Assembly (NCBI GenBank): GCA_016713305.1
Contig: JADJPK010000033.1
Location: 1 to 56,802 of the forward strand
Length of the DNA stretch: 56,802 bases
Origin: Betaproteobacteria bacterium
GTDB lineage: Bacteria; Pseudomonadota; Gammaproteobacteria; Burkholderiales; Ga0077523
Reading direction: 5' to 3'
In this document: piece after piece, positions 40,325 to 47,984 of the stretch
Layout: the number at the start of each line of letters is the position of its first letter
Position numbering within the stretch: the first letter of the stretch is position 1
Notes under the pieces: generated by a model
Database searches by the model: none
What the model was told of the DNA's origin: nothing
What the model saw: the letters and a program-made list of their open reading frames with translations, nothing else
Program-made: the position numbers and the translations under genes

Positions 40325-41394
40325 TCACAGTCCAATTCCGGCGGTCTGCCCTTCGAGCCTGCCCTGGTGGAGGGAGGCGTACTTGGGATTGAGTTCGCAG
40401 CCGAGGTAGCGTCGTCCCAGGCGGTGCGCCACCCGGGCCACGGTCCCCGGATCCCACGAACGGATCGAAGACCACGTCACCGGGACGGCTGCCGGCCAGG
40501 ATGCAGCGCTCAACCAGGGCCTCCGGGAACGTGGCGAAGTGCGAGCCCTTGTAGGGTTGCGTCGGGATGGTCCACACCGAGCGCGGATTTCGGGTCGATC
40601 CTTCCCATGGCACCGAACCGCACACGTTAGAACCCGATCCCTCCGGGCATCCTCGCGCTGATCCGGGCTTTCGTTCCTTGTTGCCGCTGCGGCTCATGTG
40701 GTCAAAGGTCTTGGCGATGGTCTGGCCACCGGGCCCACCATCCGCCCATTTATGATTGTCCGAACGCCCGCGTTCGTATCGTTCGTCGGTGCCCGGCGTT
40801 GATGGCTCCTGAATGGCGTCGTGGTCCCAGTAGTACCGATCACTCCGGCTCATCAGAAACAGGTACTCGTGGGCCTTCGTGCAGCGGTCGCGCACGCTCT
40901 CCGGCATCGGATTCGGTTTCGACCAGATGATGTCCTGACGCAACCACCAGCCGTCGTCCTGGAGAGCCAGGGCGGTGCGCCACGGGATGCCGATGAGGTC
41001 CTTCGCCTTGCACCCGGGCGCGGGCGACGTTGCCAGTTCCGGCTGAGCGCTTCTGTGCGGCCGCAGTCTGCCGGGCCGAGACGATTGATCTGCTCGCCAT
41101 TTCTCCGGATGCGCCTTGCCGTGCTTGCGCACCCCACGATCCTGCGTAGCTGTCTCCCAGGTTCAGCCACAGCGTTCCATCGTCAGCAAGAAGTGCACGC
41201 ACGAGGCGGAACACGTCGACCATCTTGGAGACGAACTCTGGGAACGTCCTCTCCAGCCCGATCTGCTCCGCGACACCGTAGTCGCGCAGCCCCCAGTACG
41301 GCGGCGAGGTCACGCACATCTGCACGCGGACACCATCGGTGATCCAGCGTTGCATGATGTCTCGGCAGTCACCGATCTCGATCACGTCGACCAT
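40325..41394 (-). CDS. DNA (N4/N6) methyltransferase (frame-disrupted)
   Basis: About 356 residues. Motif IV comes first (VTSPPYWGLRDYG), followed by DLIGIPWRTALALQDDGWWL, RQDIIWSKPNPMPESVRDRC, HEYLFLMSRSDRYYWD, the central PYKGSHFATFPEAL, and motif I near the end (DVVFDPFVGSGTVA with LGRRYLGCELNPKYA). Order IV then I is the beta class. SPPY favours N4-cytosine, although N6-adenine enzymes also use it. Frame changes near 41080 and 40440. It is likely used for protection from host restriction. It is 3 bp upstream of the AlpA-like gene. Confidence 0.85.
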
Positions 41395-41397
41395 CGG

Positions 41398-42324
41398 CTA
41401 CCCCGGCACCTCGTCCCACGTTCGGCCATCGAGCAGGCGGCCGGCGGCTTTCTTGCCGACGCGGTGCGCGTAGTGCACCCGTTTCCCATGGAAGCCGTGC
41501 CCGCCTTCCGCGTTGATCCAGCGTCCGGGATACATGGCAACCTTGTCGCACCGTTCCCAGTCGGGGTCGTAGTGGTCCCGGTCGTAGTGGTACGTGTACT
41601 CGCCCCACTGTTTGAAGAAGAACGGCACGCCTGCGGTGCCGCACTGATCCCGCAGTGACCGCACCCAGTCCGGGTGCATAGGCCTCGCGTGCGGACCGCT
41701 CTCGCCCCCGACGATGACCCAGTCGATGCCTTGCATGGCGGGACTCCCAAGCACCGACACGCAATCAGATCGACGGGTAACGTTGGACAGTTCCACTGGC
41801 CCGAGCATCGGCTCGATGCTCAAGAACCTGCGTGCGGCTGGTATCGAAAGCAGCTTCGGGATGTCGCGGTCAGCCTCGGCCTGATTGACCACCGTGGCAC
41901 CGAGCCAGACGTTCGGAAGCGGCGCCTCGTCCCATCGCCAGAAGTTGTAGTCGTTCAGCATCGCCCGGCGTTGCCGATCCGCTTCGTCAACAGTAACCAG
42001 TCCAACTGTGGCGTGCGCTCACCAGCGCGTAAACGCCGTGGCGCCAGTCGGTCGGCACTTCGTTGTCGAACACATCGGCCAACTCGAACAGAAGACGCGG
42101 AAGCGGCGTCCCTCGCGCTCGGCCCGCGCGTCCCACTTCAACGGCTGCTTCCAGTTCGCCGCGCTGGTGAGGTGGCGCGGCTTCCCCGCCCCCCACTCTG
42201 CTGTTCCGAATCGCGACGCATGCGCCTCGGCATAGCAGTGGTCGCAGCCTGGGCTCACCCTCGTGCAACCGATCCACGGGTTGAACGTCATGTCGGCCCA
42301 CTCGATCTTGGTGTTCTCAGCCAT
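41398..42324 (-). CDS. DUF5131 (Gp37/Gp68-like) family protein (frame-disrupted)
   Basis: About 308 residues. It starts MAENTKIEWADMTFNPWIGC with the CTRVSPGCDHCYAE motif (Cx6Cx2C), then KPRHLTSAANWKQPLKWDAR. After slips near 42080 and 42000 it continues NVWLGATVVNQAEADRDIPK, LSIEPMLGPVEL, WVIVGGESGPHARPMHPDWV, GVPFFFKQWGEY. This family is phage-associated and distantly like radical-SAM enzymes; three Cys could hold an Fe-S cluster. The reaction is unknown. It lies between the methyltransferase and a zinc-ribbon-like gene. Confidence 0.8.
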
Positions 42325-42326
42325 GC

Positions 42327-42623
42327 TCACCCCCTGCCGCGGTGCCAGAAGGCGTAATCCATCCGCCCTTCCTGCCACCCGGTCAGGCTCTCGCCACAAA
42401 TTCTCTTGCAGTCCAGCATTCCGGGGCCGTTCTTGTCGTCCCCGTAGTCGTACGCTCCGCACCGACGACACCGGTACACCGTCTGCGAGCACATCTCGCA
42501 TCCGGTCGGGCATGACCGCCCGCCGTCGCTCTCCCAGTCGTGGCCGTCGTTACACGGCGCCGTGATCTGGGTCAGCAACTGCGTTGCCTCTCGGCAGAGT
42601 AAGAGCAGATCGTCGGCGCTCAT
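42327..42623 (-). CDS. Small Cys-rich (zinc-ribbon-like) phage protein
   Basis: 98 residues. DGGRSCPTGCEMCSQTVYRC, RRCGAYDYG and MLDCKRICGESL contain paired Cys that may bind zinc. The start ATG overlaps a possible alternative stop of the upstream Thg1-like gene (ATGA). The function is unknown. Confidence 0.6.
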   Translation of the reverse strand: MSADDLLLLCREATQLLTQITAPCNDGHDWESDGGRSCPTGCEMCSQTVYRCRRCGAYDYGDDKNGPGMLDCKRICGESLTGWQEGRMDYAFWHRGRG

Positions 42624-43557
42624 CCTCGCCCCTTGGCGCGCGTAGCAGCTTTGCTGCCTTCTCCATGTTGGTGGCTATCTCGCTGTCGGCGATCTGATTG
42701 CGAAGGAACGCCGCGTCGTCTTCGAGACAGGCGATTACCGAGTCCAGATGCGCCGTCTCCAGCTCCGGCAGTGCGCCATCGAAGATGACAGCCTCGCGGT
42801 TCGTCACCGAGCCCAGAGGCGGCATGTCCAGCACGCTGCACACCGAACGCTCAACCACCAGCGCTGGGTTCGTGCGGGCCTCGTGCTTCGGCGGCAGGCG
42901 GTCCAGTTCATCGGCGCTGAAAGGCTTGACCACGGTGCGCCGCTGCACGTAGGCGCCGCGCTTAAACAGCGGCGGGTAGTCGTTCCAATTCACGCCCTTG
43001 GCAAGAAGCATGTCGTGCTTCTGCGGACTGTTCCTGCCAATCAGAGCCTTGTGGCTGTAGTACGCCGAGGCGGCCATGTTCACGCTGTTTTTGGTGGCGT
43101 CCCACTCACGCCACAGAAACACGTTTGCGCCCTCGGCCCGGCTCGGTACGTTCCACACGCGGGCATCAAAGGTCGGCAGCCGGACGGCGTACTCGGGCAT
43201 GCGATCCAGTACCAGGCGGTAGAAGATCAGCGTGGCCTGGGCGGCAAGCTGGCTGGTCATCTTCGCTACGCGGCCATCGAACCAAATCTGGCTCTGCGTC
43301 GTGCGGCTGTGCCAAGCAAGCGTGATTTCGTCGCTCTGCGTGTAGCCCATGCAAGCGCCGGTGTCCCGCACCAGCGCCAAGGTCGTGTCCACCATGCAGG
43401 CCGAGAAGCGTGCATCGAAGGGGCGATCCATGCCGCGCGTGAAGCTGTGGAAAGCGCGGCCGTCTATGCGGGCCAGGGCCGGCAGCAGCGGCATCAGACG
43501 CCGGCCAGCTTCCATGCCTTCGTACAACTTCATGCGGTCACCAAGAGTATCGCTCAT
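42550..43557 (-). CDS. Thg1-like tRNA 5'-end guanylyltransferase/polymerase
   Basis: 335 residues from ATG 43557. The Thg1 fold is plain: LARIDGRAFHSFTRGMDRPF (metal Asp 32), GACMGYTQSDEITLAW (Asp 76, Glu 77), KMTSQLAAQATLIFYR, LPTFDARVWNVPSRAEGANV, FLWREWDATKNSVNMAASAY, KALIGRNSPQKHDMLLAKGV. These are the catalytic two-metal palm residues and the phosphate-binding HINN-like region. Thg1-like proteins add nucleotides in the 3'-5' direction to tRNA 5' ends (repair or His-tRNA G-1). The final 25 residues overlap the next gene; with one slip the protein would end at 42620. ATG overlaps the upstream stop. Confidence 0.85.
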   Translation of the reverse strand: MSDTLGDRMKLYEGMEAGRRLMPLLPALARIDGRAFHSFTRGMDRPFDARFSACMVDTTLALVRDTGACMGYTQSDEITLAWHSRTTQSQIWFDGRVAKMTSQLAAQATLIFYRLVLDRMPEYAVRLPTFDARVWNVPSRAEGANVFLWREWDATKNSVNMAASAYYSHKALIGRNSPQKHDMLLAKGVNWNDYPPLFKRGAYVQRRTVVKPFSADELDRLPPKHEARTNPALVVERSVCSVLDMPPLGSVTNREAVIFDGALPELETAHLDSVIACLEDDAAFLRNQIADSEIATNMEKAAKLLRAPRGEDERRRSALTLPRGNAVADPDHGAV

Positions 43558-43893
43558 CGTCCGACCCCCAGTTTCTTGCCCCATGCTTGGTCGAAGTCCC
43601 GCATTGCGGCTTCGGGCGAGTCGCCAAAGCCGGCGACGCCGTCTTGCAGGTTGTCACCGTAGAGGGCGCACCACTCATTGCCATCAATGCTGAGGTGCGG
43701 ACGAAACAAAACGCTCGGGCGACCCTGCCGCAGCCACGGCACCGGCTCCGCCTTCTCCGCCTCGGCCAGGGCGGCGCGGAGCGCCTTCGCAATCTGTGGA
43801 CCCTTGTGCCATAGCAACGGGGGGCGGGGGGCTTTGCTTCGCCATGACTTCCAGCAATTCACCGGCGGCCATCGCCACTTCTTCAAGGCTCAT
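43554..43893 (-). CDS. Phage protein of unknown function (frame-disrupted)
   Basis: About 113 residues. It starts MSLEEVAMAAGELLEVMAKQ, then after a slip near 43830 continues IAKALRAALAEAEKAEPVPW and SVLFRPHLSIDGNEWCALYG, DNLQDGVAGFGDSPEAAMRD, a pattern common in early-region phage proteins. No function is known. It is coupled to both neighbours by ATGA. Confidence 0.6.
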
Positions 43894-44096
43894 CGTCCGG
43901 TCTCCTTCCAGCATTCTTCGGCGGCGTCAGCGCGCGCAAGAATCTCTGACGCAATCTCATGCGCCGCCTCATGGTGCGCGTCGTCATCGTGCGTCGGCGC
44001 CGTGGCGTGCTAAATCAGGCGCAGTGCTGTCAGCAGTTCGTCGCGCTCCGGCGCGTTCACAAAGCCTTGCGGCACTACAGGCGGGTTCATTCTCAT
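43890..44096 (-). CDS. Small phage gene with in-frame amber codon
   Basis: 69 codons in one frame from ATG 44096 to TGA 43890, both forming ATGA overlaps with neighbours, which argues that the whole stretch is one gene. It begins MRMNPPVVPQGFVNAPERDE and ends ILARADAAEECWKETGR. Codon 29 is TAG (44012-44010). Either a point change or sequencing error, or an eroded gene. The function is unknown. Confidence 0.5.
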
Positions 44097-44464
44097 CGTG
44101 AGGAATCCCGACTCCGCGCTCCGCGAATGACCTCGCTCATCAGCGCATACGTGTGCGATGCAGACCCGGTGCCGTCTCTCCACTTTGGCGCCTCTTCGTC
44201 CATCATTCGGCACAGAGCGTCCCATCGGGCTACGAGAGCGGCCCACTCAAGCGAGTGCGACGCCATGCGAGGGAACCGTTCGGCAATCTCTGGCACCCGT
44301 TCCATTAGCAAGCGACAGCGTCGGAGGTCGGCGGGGTCCCGCGGATGCGACGGTGAAGAATCGCCCACGGCGTTGATGCCGGTCAGGTGCGTGACCATTG
44401 TGTTGCTGCTGATGCCGCGCTCGCCGTTGGCGAGCCAGAGGATCAAGGCGTCAGAGGCGATCAT
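44093..44464 (-). CDS. Phage protein of unknown function
   Basis: 123 residues: LILWLANGERGISSNTMVTH, DPADLRRCRLLMERVPEIAE, RFPRMASHSLEWAALVARWD. This belongs to a conserved early phage family (W-L-x-x-GERGISS at the N-terminus). It starts at the ATGA overlap with the upstream gene and ends in the next. Confidence 0.65.
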   Translation of the reverse strand: MIASDALILWLANGERGISSNTMVTHLTGINAVGDSSPSHPRDPADLRRCRLLMERVPEIAERFPRMASHSLEWAALVARWDALCRMMDEEAPKWRDGTGSASHTYALMSEVIRGARSRDSSR

Positions 44465-44736
44465 GGTCCGACCCTGATGTCGTGGCCGATAGCGGTGCAG
44501 CCGCAGCGGGAGCAGGTCGCGCTCTCCGTCCAGGTGTCCTCGTCGACCCAGACCGGCCCGTCCCACGTGTGCTCGCAAGGACCGCCACTGCTGCAGGCGC
44601 AATAGCAGGCATTGGCGTCGAAGGTGGTGCGCAGTGCATCGACAGGCACACCTTCCTCGTCAGCGAACCGCTTAAAGATCTCGTACACCGCGGCATTGCG
44701 CTGTGCGCGCAGGGCTTCAAAGTCGGGTGCGCTCAT
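44461..44736 (-). CDS. Cys-rich phage protein of unknown function
   Basis: 91 residues: MSAPDFEALRAQRNAAVYEI, then CYCACSSGGPCEHTWDGPVW and TESATCSRCGCTAIGHD with seven Cys, suggesting a zinc-binding fold. ATG at 44736 overlaps the upstream stop (TGATG). Confidence 0.6.
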   Translation of the reverse strand: MSAPDFEALRAQRNAAVYEIFKRFADEEGVPVDALRTTFDANACYCACSSGGPCEHTWDGPVWVDEDTWTESATCSRCGCTAIGHDIRVGP

Positions 44737-45383
44737 CAAAGCGCCTCCTGCGCCTGCTGCCAGGCACGATTGATCTCCGCCATGCGGTCCGGATCTCCGC
44801 CGTGATCTGGGTGGTTCTCGGTTGCCAGTCGGCGATATGCGGTGCGGGCATCGTCAAGGGTGATGGTGTGGCCTGCGGTGAAGCCGAGGACTTCGCGCCA
44901 ACTTCTCGCCGCATGTCCCGGCGCAGGGAGTGCAGCGAAGCCGGAGAACGCACCGTCCAGAATGGCGGCGCCACCGTGCCTCTCGATGGCGCGCATTGCG
45001 TACAGAGTCGCGGCGACGGCGGCGAGGTTGTCGGCAACACGGTCGTACAGATCGATGGCCATGCAGCGCGGCGGCTCGTTGGAGCGCTCCCAGTACACCG
45101 CTACTCCGGGGTCATTCGGTTCCGGCTCACCAGAGCGGGGCAGGCCATCGAGCCGCAGCCTGACATTCGTACTGATGATGATGTTGTCGTCACGAACAAC
45201 GCCGAGGCGCCTCAACTCCTCGCGCACTCTCGTGGTTGCGTCGTTCACGGTGACCCTGACGCGTGAATCCCAGGACTGCCCCGACTTTCTTTCCTTGCGA
45301 CCGAACGTCGCCCGCATGCGGCGATACGCAGGGGTGCGCCGCCAAGCTGCGGGCCATGCCAGTGGGTACCGAGTAATGGTCAT
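44736..45383 (-). CDS. J-domain (DnaJ-like) phage protein
   Basis: 215 residues, intact. The N-terminal part (RRMRATFGRKERKSGQSWDS, then DDNIIISTNVRLRLDGLPRS) is of unknown fold. The C-terminal 45 residues form a J domain: LDDARTAYRRLATENHPDHG with the HPD tripeptide, then MAEINRAWQQAQEAL. It may recruit host DnaK for phage replication or assembly. ATGA overlap with the upstream gene. Confidence 0.75.
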   Translation of the reverse strand: MTITRYPLAWPAAWRRTPAYRRMRATFGRKERKSGQSWDSRVRVTVNDATTRVREELRRLGVVRDDNIIISTNVRLRLDGLPRSGEPEPNDPGVAVYWERSNEPPRCMAIDLYDRVADNLAAVAATLYAMRAIERHGGAAILDGAFSGFAALPAPGHAARSWREVLGFTAGHTITLDDARTAYRRLATENHPDHGGDPDRMAEINRAWQQAQEAL

Positions 45384-45613
45384 ATCAGTCCTCTATCTCG
45401 GAGTCGACGACGAAGGGGTATCGGCGCGGAATGCGGCCGGCCTTTGGCTTCTCGGATGTAGTGGCGAACCCGGGCGATGTGTCTGGCTGCGGCTGCCGCG
45501 ATCTCGTCTGCCTCCTCGAGCTGGTGCAGACTCAAGGCGCGGGTCAACGGATCGACCGCGTTCTGGAGATCACACATCGGTTCGGCGTAGTCGACCAAGG
45601 CCACGGCGTTCAT
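45380..45613 (-). CDS. Small phage protein of unknown function
   Basis: 77 residues, helical: VDPLTRALSLHQLEEADEIA, AAAARHIARVRHYIREAKGR. ATG overlaps the stop of the clamp-like gene (ATGA), and its stop overlaps the J-domain gene. The function is not known. Confidence 0.6.
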   Translation of the reverse strand: MNAVALVDYAEPMCDLQNAVDPLTRALSLHQLEEADEIAAAAARHIARVRHYIREAKGRPHSAPIPLRRRLRDRGLI

Positions 45614-46369
45614 TCCGGGCTCTCGTTGTTGCCGACGGTGTTCACCGGCGTGTCCTTCACCGGCTTCTTCGGCGGCGCCGGGTCCAGTTCACTGGTCAAC
45701 TCGAAGTCGCCCGGCATCGGGATCCATGTCGGGATCCGGTCCGCCTGTCCTCGCAGGGACATCACGGCGCCCACCGCTTCCAGGCCCGCGACCTGGTCGA
45801 CCTTGAAGATCAGCGGGGAATGCTCGTCGTGGGGTTCGTCCAGAATCGAATCGATGGTGTCTTTTGATCCGGTGTCGATGGCGAGGGCGTCGCGGAGATA
45901 GCTCGGTTGAACGCGCCTCGGATTCCCTCCGTGTAGCGGTGCGAGTTCCGAAAGATGCCCTCGAACCGGGGAACTGGCCGTCGATCAATGAGTTCCCGGG
46001 CTGTATGAACAGCGGCGAAGCCGTCGAGGACTGCCACCACGAGGCGCCATCACTCATCACGATGAACTCACCGTCCGCGGTGCCTGTTTGAGGCCGTCCT
46101 TCAGGACGGAGACGATGATCTCTCGATCCACGAATCCTTCGGGATCGCGGACCACGATGAGCCGGTGACCGTCGGAGGCGGAGATCATCACGCCCCCTCG
46201 ATCAAGGGCCGGATGTTGATCCCGTTGAGGTAGTACCGGATGTCCTGTTTCGCCACGAAGGGGAACAGGATCTTGGGACGATGCCGTTGATCTTGGCGAT
46301 CATGTGACGGACGACGACGGACGAGCCGTCGGTCTCGAACATTTCCCCAGTGCTGATGTCGGTGGTCAT
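45610..46369 (-). CDS. DnaN-like (sliding clamp) phage protein (frame-disrupted)
   Basis: About 253 residues when frames are joined. It starts MTTDISTGEMFETDGSSVVV, then ILFPFVAKQDIRYYLNGINI, VMISASDGHRLIVVRDPEGF, DREIIVSVLKDGLKQA and, later, SYLRDALAIDTGSKDTIDSI, IPTWIPMPGDFELTSELDPA. The blocks YYLNGI and A-S/T-DGHRL are hallmarks of bacterial beta clamps (domain 2), and the last block corresponds to the domain 3 strand before the C-terminus. Slips near 46290, 46195, 46095, 46040 and 45900. It lacks a clear domain 1, so it may be a shortened clamp. Confidence 0.6.
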
Positions 46370-46673
46370 GATGTCTCTTCACGGTTTGAACCCAACGCCC
46401 CGGAGGTCACTGCTGGCGTGGATCTGGCGAACGATCCGGGGTTATGTCGGGCACTGCTCGCGTGTGAGGGCGGTACGCGGGGCCGGGGCGATGCTCCACG
46501 CCCATCGCTGCTGTGCGGTCGCCCCCGCGAGCCTCCGCACTCCATGCTTCTACCCCGTGCTGATGCGCGATCCGTCCAGTCACGGGTCCGCTGCGCTCGC
46601 AGAAGTCGAGTGCAGACGATCCAGTCACCGCTCGGTCGTAACACGGTCAGCCCTCTCTGGTAGGTTCGGTTTG
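46370..46673. other. Stretch without a recognised gene in the early operon
   Basis: A minus-strand frame at 46407-46628 exists but shows no family resemblance or good ribosome site. It could hold a promoter for the clamp gene. Confidence 0.35.
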
Positions 46674-46943
46674 TCAGAAGGTGGTCGGTTGCGCGATCCC
46701 CTAGTCACCGCCATGAATCCTTGCTGCAACCGAGTCGCGCCGATGCTGATCCAGCGCTGGTCGAGCGTTCCGCCCGGTGCCAACGTGGGGTGCGGCGCGT
46801 CGATGCTGGGGACGTACTTGCGCAGCTTCTCGACGAAGGCGCCGCACTGTTCGGCCAGCGCTTTGGCTTCGTTCATCAACGCAACTTCCTCTTCGCTGAG
46901 CTGCCGATAGCCGGTGATCTTGGGTTGCTGGAATGTTTTCCAC
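46674..46943 (-). CDS. Acb2/Tad1-type cyclic-nucleotide sponge (anti-CBASS) protein
   Basis: About 89 residues. GTG at 46943 has AAGGAG 7 nt upstream. After a slip at the start it reads QPKITGYRQLSEEEVALMNE, AKALAEQCGAFVEKLRKYVP, DQRWISIGATRLQQGFMAVT, RGIAQPTTF (the last block after a G-run slip near 46700). The combination of N-terminal I-T-G-Y-R-x-L-[ST]-E-E-E, DQRW-[LI]-S-I-x-x-T-x-L-Q-x-G-F-M-A-[LV]-T-R and the C-terminal QPTTF is characteristic of phage Acb2 proteins, which bind CBASS cyclic-oligonucleotide signals as hexamers. The function is inferred by family. Confidence 0.75.
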
Positions 46944-47042
46944 TGCGTGCTCCTTGGTGGTTGGAAAAGGGGAGGGCGGTGCGTGCCAGTGGCGTTGAGA
47001 GCCACCCGCCAAGGGGTACCGCACGTCACCGCCCGTTGATCG

Positions 47043-47183
47043 TCAGAGGTCGTCCTCCGGTTCCGGGCCCATGACCTGCCACCACCGCAGGCAGATGTCG
47101 CACTTGCAGTCGTGGCGGTGCTCTGTCGCGATGTCGGTGAGCTTGATGCAGGCTGCGCAGGTGCAGTCCGTGGTGTGCGTCAT
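47043..47183 (-). CDS. Very small Cys-rich phage protein
   Basis: 46 residues: MTHTTDCTCAACIKLTDIAT, EHRHDCKCDICLRWWQVMGP. Six Cys in three C-x-C/C-x-x-C pairs suggest metal binding. An upstream start may extend it by about 17 residues. The function is unknown. Confidence 0.45.
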   Translation of the reverse strand: MTHTTDCTCAACIKLTDIATEHRHDCKCDICLRWWQVMGPEPEDDL

Positions 47184-47232
47184 GGCCTGTTGCAGCTCGG
47201 GCGGCAGACTGGGGGTCCCCGTGACCGCGCTC

Positions 47233-47644
47233 TCATGAATAGACCCCCGGCGTGGATGCGAGTCCGCAATAGCCGCGGGTTCGCGCCCCGGCCTCCTCGA
47301 TGGGCTCAACCCAACACGCCTCGCCCACTTCCGATCCCGACGGGCTCCACCGCCAGGATTCCGGAAAGTTCCCTGGCCGCGGCGGCTCCACTTCGGGCGA
47401 TGCCTGTGCCAACTCGTCCGGCAAGCGCACCGCGGCAGGACAGCGCCACCTCCCATCGCCATGCCATGCACCCGGAGCCGATGCACTTGCAGTCCGCCTC
47501 CTGCTCCTCGTAGTGCTTGCGATCCACATCGTCGGCGATCCGCTTGTGGAAGGTGCCGATGCGGTTGCCGGACTGATGAACGGGCAACAGCACCCGGGTG
47601 AACGGGCACCACTTCGTCTTCGCTTCCTTCTCGGTGGTCTTCAT
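47233..47644 (-). CDS. Phage protein of unknown function with conserved Cys (one frameshift)
   Basis: About 137 residues. MKTTEKEAKTKWCPFTRVLL, CKCIGSGCMAWRW, then after a slip near 47450 PRPGNFPESWRWSPSGSEVG, GARTRGYCGLASTPGVYS. The CPF...C-x-C-I-G-S-x-C-M-A-W-R-W...GYCGLA pattern marks a widespread family in phages of Proteobacteria. Four or five Cys could bind an Fe-S cluster or zinc. ATG overlaps the upstream stop. Confidence 0.65.
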
Positions 47645-47916
47645 GCTGCCCCATCCCCCGCGTCGCCGTAGTGCGCATCCAGCTCCGCCAACGCCTTGCG
47701 CAGCACGTTGCGCAGGTCCCGCTTGCCCCAGAACGTGACGGCCGACGAGTCGTTATCGTCCGCGCCGTGCATGAACGGCCCGGAGATCTGCATCTGCCCG
47801 TGCGTGACCGGCAGCTCGAGATAGAACCGCAGTCCCGTGAACTCCTGTCCGTTGATCTCCTTGGCGATGATCTCGATCTTGTCGGTCATCTCCTCCGCGT
47901 ACACGTTGACTCTCAT
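47641..47916 (-). CDS. Conserved phage early protein
   Basis: 91 residues, intact: MRVNVYAEEMTDKIEIIAKE, FTGLRFYLELPVTHGQMQIS, GPFMHGADDNDSSAVTFWGK, RDLRNVLRKALAELDAHYGD. Strongly conserved among phages with RecT modules; function unknown. ATG overlaps neither neighbour upstream; the stop overlaps the next ATG. Confidence 0.7.
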   Translation of the reverse strand: MRVNVYAEEMTDKIEIIAKEINGQEFTGLRFYLELPVTHGQMQISGPFMHGADDNDSSAVTFWGKRDLRNVLRKALAELDAHYGDAGDGAA

Positions 47917-47984
47917 GGTGTTCCCCTTGAAGTGATGGATGGGCGGGTGGTCAGCGCACCCCCTTTCAGACGTTCCGGTGACCT

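Noticed and set aside
43890..44096. Stop-codon reassignment in the prophage
   Set aside because: Only one in-frame TAG was seen, and other genes in the operon end normally with TGA; a single base change is simpler.
46407..46628. Small minus-strand gene between clamp and Acb2
   Set aside because: No ribosome site, no homology feel, and no overlap junction of the kind found at other genes of the operon.
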